Part shown: piece after piece, positions 1 through 6,715 of the stretch
How positions within the stretch are numbered: position 1 is the first letter of the stretch
Layout: each line of letters begins with the position of its first letter
Source of the DNA: Lachnospira sp. UBA4285
GTDB taxonomy: Bacteria; Bacillota; Clostridia; Lachnospirales; Lachnospiraceae
DNA length: 33,297 nucleotides
Direction of reading: 5' to 3'
NCBI GenBank assembly: GCA_002394965.1
Contig: DGVL01000099.1
Coordinates: forward strand, 1-33,297
Notes under the pieces: generated by a model
Told to the model about the DNA's origin: nothing
Databases searched by the model: none
Seen by the model: only the letters and a program-made list of their open reading frames with translations
Translations under genes and position numbers: made by a program

Positions 1-837
1 ACCCTGGGCCTGGTGGGAGAGTCCGGCTGCGGCAAAACGACGGTTGGCCGGACGATGCTGCGGCTGTACAAACCGACTGGAGGCGAATTCTATTTCGACG
101 GTGAGCTGGTCACCGACAAGAATATTCATTCTCTGCGCAAGCAGATGCAGATGGTCTTTCAGGACCCGTATTCTTCGCTGGACCCCAGGATGACCGTGGA
201 AGACATCATCGGCGAGCCTCTGGACATCTATCACCTGTATACAACGAGGCGGGAGCGCCATGAGCGGATCATGGAGCTGATGGAGCTGGTGGGGCTCAAC
301 GCAGAGCATGCCACGCGGTATGCTCATGAGTTCTCCGGCGGCCAGCGGCAGAGAATCGGCATCGCCAGGGCGCTTGCCGTCAATCCGAAGTTCATCGTCT
401 GCGATGAGCCGGTCTCCGCGCTTGACGTCTCTATCCAGGCACAGGTCATCAACATGTTCGAGGACCTGCAGAAAAAGCTGGGCGTTGCATATCTGTTCAT
501 CGCCCATGACCTGCTGGTCGTCCATCACATCTCGAAGCGGATTGCGGTCATGTACCTGGGGAAACTTGTTGAGATCGCCGGTGCAGATGAACTCAATGAC
601 AATCCGATTCACCCCTATACGCTGTCTCTGCTGTCCGCGATACCGGTTCCGGACCCGAAGACGGCCAGGGCTTCCAGGCGGATTGTTCTGGAAGGTGATG
701 TGCCCTCACCGATGCACATGCCGAGCGGCTGTCCGTTCCGGACCCGCTGCCGGTATGCCACCGAGCAGTGCGCGAACGAGATGCCGCCGCTCACAGACCG
801 GGGGAATGGTCACAGCGTGGCGTGCTGGAACCGGTGA
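1..837 (+). CDS. Oligopeptide/dipeptide ABC importer ATPase (OppF/DppF type), 5' end cut by window
   Basis: This is the cytoplasmic ATPase that powers a peptide importer of the Opp/Dpp class. The frame is already open at base 1, so the true start lies upstream. Visible motifs are the Walker A loop GESGCGKTT at the very beginning, the ABC signature FSGGQRQR near base 331, Walker B ending in CDEP near base 400, and the H-loop in LFIAHDL. The C-terminal oligo_HPY-type extension is present (HPYTLSLLSAIP), with a cysteine-containing end (GCPFRTRC). The Walker A to H-loop order and this tail are diagnostic of OppD/OppF; OppF is preferred because the binding-protein gene follows directly. OppF versus DppF cannot be decided without the upstream genes. 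The downstream lipoprotein is presumably its substrate receptor. Confidence 0.93.
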   Translation, partial: TLGLVGESGCGKTTVGRTMLRLYKPTGGEFYFDGELVTDKNIHSLRKQMQMVFQDPYSSLDPRMTVEDIIGEPLDIYHLYTTRRERHERIMELMELVGLNAEHATRYAHEFSGGQRQRIGIARALAVNPKFIVCDEPVSALDVSIQAQVINMFEDLQKKLGVAYLFIAHDLLVVHHISKRIAVMYLGKLVEIAGADELNDNPIHPYTLSLLSAIPVPDPKTARASRRIVLEGDVPSPMHMPSGCPFRTRCRYATEQCANEMPPLTDRGNGHSVACWNR

Positions 838-949
838 GAGGCCGGAATCAACTCTGATGAAGGCGGCAGGCGGTCCGGACACCGCTTACCGTTTCCATAC
901 GTTCCGGGCGATACTGTCCGGGCGGTATATCATTTTCAAGGAGGGTATT

Positions 950-2761
950 ATGAGGAAGAAAACATTCGCAGTTGCGATGAGTGCCGTGCTTGCCGCGGGA
1001 AGCATCGCAGGGTGCGGAAGCGCGGCTCAGGCGCCGAAGGGTGCAGCTTCATCTGCTGCTTCCGGTCAGACATCGGCTGCCGCTGCTTCAGCAACAGATG
1101 ACTGGGCGTCGAAGATCCAGTTCACGGCCTCGAAGAAGAACCCGGCAGCGCCGGAATGGTCAGAGTACGACAAGCTGATCGATGAAGTCAACAACGATGC
1201 CGACTTCGCCGATCGCGCCGTCAAGCTCCACAAGGCAGAGGACATGCTGATGGCTACCGGCGCCGTTATCCCGATCTATTACTACAACGATATGTATCTG
1301 GAGAACCCGGCTTTTTCCGGTGACTATGCTTCCATCTTCGGAACGAAGTACTTCATGTACGCGAAAAAGGACGGCCAGCCGGCGGATGTCATGAAGATCA
1401 ACCTGGCTTCCGAGCCGGACAAGCTTGACCCGGCGCTCAACAGCACCGTCGACGGCGCCTCGCTTGCATCGAACAGCTTTGTCGGCCTGTACATCATTGA
1501 CAAGGACGACAAATACGAGCCGGCTCTCGCCGACGGCCAGCCGGAGGTGTCGGCTGACGAGCTGACATACACCATCCACATGAAGAAGGATCTGAAGTGG
1601 TCCGACGGCACTCCGCTCAATGCCAATGACATTGTGTATTCCTGGAAGCGCGCGGCGGATCCGAAGACGGCTTCGGACTATTCCTATCTGTTCGCTGTGT
1701 TTGACGGATACTCTGAGGACGGCTCTTCTGAGATCAACGTCTCTGCTCCGGATGACAACACTGTCACCTTCAAGCTGGCAGCTCCGTGCCCGTACATGAT
1801 GAACCTCCTGGCATTCCCGGTATTCATGCCGGTACCGAAGGCAGCGGTAGAGGCGGCCAATCCGGACGGTACGAATCCGGGCGCATGGGCGCTTGAGGCC
1901 GGATTCGTCTCCAACGGTGCGTTCACACTGAAAGAGTGGAAGCACAACGAGTCCATGGTCTACGTCAAGAACCCGAACTACTATGATGCGGACAATGTCA
2001 GCGTCAACGAGCTTGACTTCATGCTCTCCGCGGATGACACGGCGATCCTGGGAGCTTACCAGGCCGGCGACATCGACTACGCAGACACGGTTCCGAACGA
2101 CGAGGTCAAGAACCTGAAGAGCGGTGCGGATTTCCACGTCATTCCGAATCTCGGGACTTACTATGTAGGATTCAACGTAAACTCCAAGATGTTTGACGGC
2201 AAGACACCGGATCAGGCCGCAAAGATGCGCCGTGCTCTCGGCCTTCTCATTGATCGTCAGTACATCGTGGACACCATCGGCCAGACCGATCAGGAAGTCG
2301 CGACGTCCTTTGTTCCGTCCGGTGTGAGTGACGGAAATGGCGGCATGTTCAAGACCAACTCCGATTCCTACAAGTACCCGGTTGACACCGGCTACTACCA
2401 GGATCTGTCTGTGGCCGGCCAGGCCAATTTAGACGAGGCCAAGGCACTTCTTGAGGATGCCGGCTACAAGTTTGACGAGAGCGGAAAGCTTGCTTCTGAC
2501 ACTCCGCTCACCATCAACTACATCACCAACAAGGGAACAGCTCACGAGGCGATCGCACAGGCGATTCAGCAGGATCTTGGCGCGATCGGCGTGACCGTGA
2601 ACATCTCCACCGAAGACTGGCAGACATTCGTCAACGACCGCAAGAGCGGCAACTTTGACGTAGCCCGCGGCGGATGGCTTGGCGACTATGATGACCCGAT
2701 CACCATGCTGAGTCTGTTCACGTCTAAATCTGGCAATAACGACCAGCAGCTGGGCAAATAA
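950..2761 (+). CDS. Peptide ABC transporter substrate-binding lipoprotein (OppA/SBP_bac_5 family), apparently circularly permuted
   Basis: This is the extracytoplasmic receptor of the peptide importer, 603 residues. The start at 950 has an AAGGAGG site just upstream and gives a clean lipoprotein signal (residues 1-22, ending SIAGC, lipidated Cys22), followed by an Ala/Ser linker to about residue 50. The family core starts near residue 147 (INLASEPDKLDPALNSTVDG) and runs to GGWLGDYDDPITMLSLF and SGNNDQQLGK, where it stops. In ordinary family members about 75-80 more residues follow this point. Here that tail is found at residues 62-140 instead (EYDKLI, AEDMLM, IPIYYYND, YFMYAKK), between linker and core. 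The reading frame is intact across both junctions. Secretion and membrane anchoring look normal. I infer a functional permuted fold; a rearranged or mis-assembled gene is the alternative. Confidence 0.9.
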   Translation: MRKKTFAVAMSAVLAAGSIAGCGSAAQAPKGAASSAASGQTSAAAASATDDWASKIQFTASKKNPAAPEWSEYDKLIDEVNNDADFADRAVKLHKAEDMLMATGAVIPIYYYNDMYLENPAFSGDYASIFGTKYFMYAKKDGQPADVMKINLASEPDKLDPALNSTVDGASLASNSFVGLYIIDKDDKYEPALADGQPEVSADELTYTIHMKKDLKWSDGTPLNANDIVYSWKRAADPKTASDYSYLFAVFDGYSEDGSSEINVSAPDDNTVTFKLAAPCPYMMNLLAFPVFMPVPKAAVEAANPDGTNPGAWALEAGFVSNGAFTLKEWKHNESMVYVKNPNYYDADNVSVNELDFMLSADDTAILGAYQAGDIDYADTVPNDEVKNLKSGADFHVIPNLGTYYVGFNVNSKMFDGKTPDQAAKMRRALGLLIDRQYIVDTIGQTDQEVATSFVPSGVSDGNGGMFKTNSDSYKYPVDTGYYQDLSVAGQANLDEAKALLEDAGYKFDESGKLASDTPLTINYITNKGTAHEAIAQAIQQDLGAIGVTVNISTEDWQTFVNDRKSGNFDVARGGWLGDYDDPITMLSLFTSKSGNNDQQLGK

Positions 2762-2802
2762 TTCCAAACGTCAAGGTGTAGCGATACACGGAACGCACAT
2801 GG

Positions 2803-2835
2803 GTGCGGGAAGCAGATGACTTCCCGCACTTTTTT
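2803..2835 (+). terminator. Intrinsic terminator after the binding-protein gene
   Basis: A perfect 10-bp stem (arms 2803-2812 and 2820-2829, GTGCGGGAAG and its complement) with a 7-nt loop is followed by six T. It ends the peptide-importer operon 42 bases after the stop codon. Confidence 0.93.
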
Positions 2836-2873
2836 GGTTCCCGCCGAATCGAAGCAGGCAGGGCCTGAATTCC

Positions 2874-2903
2874 TTGACAGGTACTCTTTCCGGAAAATAT
2901 AAT
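2874..2903 (+). promoter_or_regulatory. Consensus sigma-A promoter for the Dabb-AraC unit
   Basis: TTGACA at 2874-2879 and TATAAT at 2898-2903 are separated by 18 nt. Both hexamers match the housekeeping consensus exactly. Transcription should start near 2910, giving a leader of roughly 70 nt before the Dabb gene. Confidence 0.85.
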
Positions 2904-2981
2904 GCCTACGAGAAGCAGCAGGCTCACCGGTACTTTGTGTCCTGCCGGATATGATACTGAGAAGATTAATAGGAGGTTTCT

Positions 2982-3284
2982 ATGGTTAAGCATATTATTC
3001 TGTGGCAGCTGAAGGATGAATACACGGAGGAACAGAAAAAAGAAATCCGGGCCGGAATTAAAGAAGGCCTTGAGGGGCTGAAGGGAAAGGTCCCGGGTCT
3101 CCTGGAAGTATCGGTGAGGACTGAATTCCTGCCGTCATCCAATGCGGATGTGATGCTTGACACGACGCTTAAGGACGCTGAAGCCTTGAAGGGATATGCC
3201 GTTCACCCGGCTCACGTGGCTGTGGCAGACGCAAAAGTGCGCCCGTACACGAAGACAAGGGTGTGCATGGATTATCAGATCTGA
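2982..3284 (+). CDS. Dabb (stress-responsive alpha/beta barrel) domain protein
   Basis: This 100-residue protein begins MVKHIILWQLKD and contains the GLEGLKGKVPGLLEVSV segment and a late HPAHV motif, the usual pattern of the Dabb family (PF07876), small dimeric ferredoxin-like barrels. It starts behind a good AGGAGG site near 2972. Some family members are enzymes (for example polyketide cyclases) and many have no known reaction, so I assign no activity. It is the first gene of a two-gene unit and ends 4 nt before the AraC-type regulator starts, which suggests translational coupling. It could serve the neighbouring cluster as an accessory enzyme or small-molecule binder. The family assignment is fairly secure; the role is unknown. 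Confidence 0.85.
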   Translation: MVKHIILWQLKDEYTEEQKKEIRAGIKEGLEGLKGKVPGLLEVSVRTEFLPSSNADVMLDTTLKDAEALKGYAVHPAHVAVADAKVRPYTKTRVCMDYQI

Positions 3285-3288
3285 TGAG

Positions 3289-4107
3289 ATGGAGACATTC
3301 TGGATTTCATACCGGGAGACGCTCTCCGGATATTATCTGCAGAAGCACTATGAGTACCGGTTCCAGGTCCTTCTGATGCTGGAGGGGGAGACGGAGTATC
3401 AGATCGGACAGCAGAGATATACCGTGAGGAAGGGAGATGTGGTCCTTCTGAACACGCTGGAAGATCACACATTGCGCGTGAAAAAGTACCCGTACAGGCG
3501 GTACATCTTTCAGATCAGCCCGGACTTCCTGCACAGTGAGATTCAGAGTCCGGAAATTCTCTCGCTTTTCGTGCAGAATCCGGAGAGTCGGCAGGCGGTA
3601 GTCAGGATGCGCGAGAAGAATTTTACAAAGCTGTGTCAGCTATGCGCGCAGATGCAGGACGAGTACCAGGTGCAGGATCGATATTTCACCCGCATGATAC
3701 TTTCGGATCTGAACTGCTTTTTTGTGATGGTTCTTCGTGAACTGGCAGCAGACAACGGAAGCGTTCATGAGATCAGAGCCAGCACAGTGCTTTCGTACCG
3801 CATCTTACAGTATCTTGATCATCACTTCTCCGATGACATTACGGTTGCGGGTGTTGCCGAGCACTTTTATCTGAGCCGTCATTATATCTCGCATATCTTT
3901 AAACAGACAACTGGCAGAGGGATCATGGAATACGTGATCTCTCGCCGGATAAACCGCGCGCAGAGGCTTCTCACGGAAAGTGACCTGCCTGTCGGCAGAA
4001 TAGCACAGGAATGCGGGTATTCTGACTTCGCCTGGTTTTCAAAACAGTTCCGGAAGGTCACAGGGCAGACTCCGACACAGTTTCGGACAGAAGTGCTGCA
4101 GGTTTGA
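3289..4107 (+). CDS. AraC-family transcriptional regulator with N-terminal cupin-like sensor
   Basis: This is a 272-residue DNA-binding regulator. The N-terminal part (about 20-110) has a cupin-like pattern (LMLEGETEYQIGQQRYTVRKGDVVLLN) expected to bind a small effector. Residues about 170-270 form the double helix-turn-helix of AraC/XylS proteins (VAGVAEHFYLSRHYISHIFKQTTG and IAQECGYSDFAWFSKQFRKVTGQTP). I chose ATG 3289, 4 nt after the Dabb stop, because the cupin region begins just after it; upstream sequence in this frame overlaps the Dabb gene. There is little Shine-Dalgarno sequence, consistent with coupling to the upstream gene. The likely target is the divergent-function cluster that begins at 4253, whose promoter region lies immediately downstream. 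The inducer is unknown. Confidence 0.92.
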   Translation: METFWISYRETLSGYYLQKHYEYRFQVLLMLEGETEYQIGQQRYTVRKGDVVLLNTLEDHTLRVKKYPYRRYIFQISPDFLHSEIQSPEILSLFVQNPESRQAVVRMREKNFTKLCQLCAQMQDEYQVQDRYFTRMILSDLNCFFVMVLRELAADNGSVHEIRASTVLSYRILQYLDHHFSDDITVAGVAEHFYLSRHYISHIFKQTTGRGIMEYVISRRINRAQRLLTESDLPVGRIAQECGYSDFAWFSKQFRKVTGQTPTQFRTEVLQV

Positions 4108-4127
4108 ATCCTGCAGTGCTTTTTTTT
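4092..4127 (+). terminator. Intrinsic terminator overlapping the end of the AraC gene
   Basis: An 11-bp stem (arms 4092-4102 and 4110-4120, two G-T wobbles) is followed by a run of eight T. The stop codon of the regulator (4105-4107) lies in the 7-nt loop, so translating ribosomes would cover the left arm. Confidence 0.88.
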
Positions 4128-4183
4128 GCCCGATTTGAATACAGCACAATAATACAAATTTCCAGCAGAAAAACAAAAGAGAA

Positions 4184-4206
4184 CAGATGGCAGCAGATGG
4201 TATCTT
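4184..4206 (+). promoter_or_regulatory. Candidate activator-dependent promoter and direct repeat upstream of the cluster
   Basis: An extended -10 element (TGgTATCTT, 4198-4206) has no recognisable -35. The heptamer CAGATGG occurs twice (4184-4190 and 4194-4200), one helical turn apart, abutting the -10. A missing -35 with adjacent repeats would fit activation by the neighbouring AraC protein. This is inference from a short pattern. Confidence 0.3.
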
Positions 4207-4252
4207 TTCTTCAGAAATAAACGTGACGTGATCCGTTTTATGGAGGAGAAAA

Positions 4253-5263
4253 ATGGAATCTATCGATGTATTCTGTCACATGATGCCGCCCGGGTATGCG
4301 CAGGCGTGCATGAAAGAAGTGCCGAACAAGTCCCATATGTTCAAGAGGGCACTCAAGATCAGGTCCATGGCAGATATGGGCTGCCGTGATTCGGTGCTTG
4401 CCGGATTCCCGGGTTACAAGCAGATTGTCAATATCGTTTCACCGCCGGTGGAAGCCTTCGCCGGGCCGGACAAGTCGCCGGAACTTGCAGCCATGGGCAA
4501 TGATGAGCTTTGTAAGATCGTCACAGAGCGGCCGCAGTATTACTGCGGCTGGATCGCCCAGATCCCTTTTAATAATGTGCCCGCATCGGTTGACGAGATC
4601 AAACGCTGCGCGAAACTCGGAGCGAAGGGAGTCCAGATCTACACCCACATGAACGGAGAAGCTATCGACCAGGAAAAGTTCTGGCCGATCTATGAGATAT
4701 GCAGTGAACTGGATCTTCCGATACTGATTCATCCGGTCGGCGGACAGATGATTCCGGAATATCCGACGGAGACGCGCTCAAAGTATGAGCTCTGGTTCAC
4801 GATAGGCTGGCCGTATCAGACGACAATCGCCATATCCAGGCTGGTTTTTTCCGGAATCTTTGTGGATTTCCCGAATCTCAAACTGATCACGCATCATGTC
4901 GGCGCCATGATCCCGATGCTCGAGGGGCGGATTGAGAACGGGCTCAGGCAGTACGGAAGCCGCACAGCTCCGGAGCTTCGAGATGAACTCACAAGGACAA
5001 GAGTTCCAGAGGGAGAGTTCCTGGAACATTTCCGTAAATTCTATGCGGACACGGCATCCTTCGGGTCCGCATCGGCTATCCGATGCGGTCTGGATTTCTT
5101 TGGCGAGGATCATATCGTATTTGCCACGGATATGCCGTTTGATCCGGAGCAGGGTCCCGGATACATAAGCCGCACGCTCAGTGCGATTGATTCGCTGAAT
5201 CTTTCGGAGAAGACCAGAGAGAAAATCCTGCACGGCAATGCCAGACGGATTTTTGGCATTTAA
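4253..5263 (+). CDS. Amidohydrolase-superfamily TIM-barrel protein (Amidohydro_2, ACMSD-like)
   Basis: This 336-residue protein belongs to the amidohydrolase_2 group that includes aminocarboxymuconate-semialdehyde decarboxylase and related non-oxidative decarboxylases and lactonases. It starts behind a strong GGAGGAG site. Expected metal ligands are visible: His9 in the N-terminal strand (IDVFCHMMP), His160 (ILIHP) and Asp293 (FATDMPFD), with His214/His215 (LITHHVG) in the position of the catalytic histidine. The first His of the usual HxH pair is Phe7 here, which could change metal binding. The C-terminal ILHGNARRIF is typical. It is the first gene of a cluster with a transporter and redox enzymes, so a decarboxylation or hydrolysis step on an imported acid is likely. 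The substrate cannot be read from sequence. Confidence 0.88.
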   Translation: MESIDVFCHMMPPGYAQACMKEVPNKSHMFKRALKIRSMADMGCRDSVLAGFPGYKQIVNIVSPPVEAFAGPDKSPELAAMGNDELCKIVTERPQYYCGWIAQIPFNNVPASVDEIKRCAKLGAKGVQIYTHMNGEAIDQEKFWPIYEICSELDLPILIHPVGGQMIPEYPTETRSKYELWFTIGWPYQTTIAISRLVFSGIFVDFPNLKLITHHVGAMIPMLEGRIENGLRQYGSRTAPELRDELTRTRVPEGEFLEHFRKFYADTASFGSASAIRCGLDFFGEDHIVFATDMPFDPEQGPGYISRTLSAIDSLNLSEKTREKILHGNARRIFGI

Positions 5264-5281
5264 TTCAGGGGGGCGATAACA

Positions 5282-6649
5282 GTGAAAATAGTCAACACAA
5301 TTCTTACCAATCAGTTCTTTCTGATGTTTCTGGCGATATCCACGGGACTTTTACTTGGGAAAATAAAAATCAAAAATTTCTCTCTGGGAATTTCCGGGGG
5401 AATATTTACCGGTATCATCATCGGATATTTTGCGACAGCGTGGGCACACAGTGTGGCGGAAGGCGCAGTCGGTTACAGCAATGCCAGACGTATTCTCTCA
5501 CAAGGCGTTGTCTCTCAGCCGTTCTTTACGTTTTTCCTGTTCCTGTTTCTTGCCTCAATCGGCCTGAAAGTAGGGAAAAATATCGGCGTGATATTTAAAA
5601 AATATGGCGTGCGTTTCGTGGTTCTTGGAGCCATGATACCGGCTGTATCCATGATCGTCGCCTGTGCTGCGCACATGACTGTTTTTAAGAATGACAGGAA
5701 TCTCACAGCCTATGAAACAATCGGCGTTTTCTCCGGCTCGATGACCTCCACGCCGGCGTACGGGACAGCCCTGGATGCCGCAGCGGGGCTGGATGTACAG
5801 GCTCTGTATGACCGCTCGGACACGCAGGGAAAGGCAGAAATACTGCACCGGATTGACGATACGGACAGCCTTGCGCCAGATGAAGGAATTGCGCTCACAG
5901 AGCAGCAGATTGCGGCATACAAAGAATCCACAGCCTCTTCCGTTTCCCTTGGATATACAGTCGGCTTTCCGGTCGGAGTGCTGGTCATTGTGCTTATGAT
6001 GCAGCTCCTTCCGCTTATCTTCCGGATTGATATAGAGAAAGAAAAGGAAATATATAAGTCGGAAATCGAGCGAAATCCACAGCAGTCAAAAGAGCGCAAA
6101 GACGGGCCGCTCGACTTCATTGCCTTTGGCATCGTCATCATGATTGGAATCGCCATCGGCAGCATTACGATTCCCCTTGGCCCGCTCGGGAGTTTTTCAC
6201 TGGGAGCGGCGGGTGGAATTCTGCTGACAGCACTGATACTGTCTCACATCGGTAAGGTCGGACCGCTCAACTTCTGCATGGACGCGAAGGCTCTCGGCAT
6301 ACTCTCCCGGATGGGTCTCACATTCTTTATGGCGATCGTAGGCCTGCGGTATGGATATGATGTCATAAATGCGCTCACCGGCTCCGGCCTGAAGCTGGCA
6401 GTTGCCTCGGCTGTCATTGAGGCGGTTGCCGTTCTGGTGGCATTTTTCACCGGGCGGAAGATCTTCCACCTGAACTGGACTATTCTTTCCGGAGCAATCG
6501 CAGGAGGCTGTACGTCTGCCCCGGGACTGGGGGCCGCAATCTCTGTGGTAAAAGACGACGAGCCGTCCACCGGCTTCGGAGCCGCACAGCCCTTCGCCAT
6601 TCTAACAAATGTCATCTTGACGACTATATTCTTTGCTGTATTCTTGTAA
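5282..6649 (+). CDS. AspT/YidE-type membrane transporter (aspartate:alanine exchanger family)
   Basis: This 455-residue polytopic membrane protein is built from two related halves, each with the signature re-entrant motif of the AAEx family: GSMTSTPA at 152-159 and GGCTSAPG at 408-415. A hydrophilic stretch (about 170-220 and 252-276) separates the halves, but the TrkA-C/RCK domains found in longer members such as AspT are absent. The GTG start at 5282 follows a GGGGGG-rich ribosome site and lies 18 nt after the amidohydrolase stop, so the two genes are probably co-transcribed. Characterised relatives exchange a carboxylate precursor for its decarboxylated product. The pairing with a decarboxylase-like enzyme suggests a similar role here, but the substrate is unknown. 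Confidence 0.87.
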   Translation: MKIVNTILTNQFFLMFLAISTGLLLGKIKIKNFSLGISGGIFTGIIIGYFATAWAHSVAEGAVGYSNARRILSQGVVSQPFFTFFLFLFLASIGLKVGKNIGVIFKKYGVRFVVLGAMIPAVSMIVACAAHMTVFKNDRNLTAYETIGVFSGSMTSTPAYGTALDAAAGLDVQALYDRSDTQGKAEILHRIDDTDSLAPDEGIALTEQQIAAYKESTASSVSLGYTVGFPVGVLVIVLMMQLLPLIFRIDIEKEKEIYKSEIERNPQQSKERKDGPLDFIAFGIVIMIGIAIGSITIPLGPLGSFSLGAAGGILLTALILSHIGKVGPLNFCMDAKALGILSRMGLTFFMAIVGLRYGYDVINALTGSGLKLAVASAVIEAVAVLVAFFTGRKIFHLNWTILSGAIAGGCTSAPGLGAAISVVKDDEPSTGFGAAQPFAILTNVILTTIFFAVFL

Positions 6650-6656
6650 TCAAAGG

Positions 6657-6689
6657 GGCGTCTCCGGGATCTTTCAGCCTGGAGACGCC
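6657..6689 (+). other. Intercistronic hairpin
   Basis: A perfect 9-bp stem (GGCGTCTCC at 6657-6665, complement at 6681-6689, 15-nt loop) lies between transporter and OYE genes. No T run follows, so it is not a standard terminator; it may mark mRNA processing or 3'-end protection of the upstream message. Confidence 0.5.
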
Positions 6690-6715
6690 GGTCATGTGAA
6701 CGGGAGAAATCGTAG

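Noticed and set aside
308..949. Long in-frame extension upstream of the binding-protein start
   Set aside because: It overlaps the OppF-type gene in another frame, has no family similarity, and the lipoprotein signal with ribosome site begins at 950.
1160..2137. 325-codon minus-strand frame inside the binding-protein gene
   Set aside because: Antisense shadow with no motif; the plus strand encodes a recognised family.
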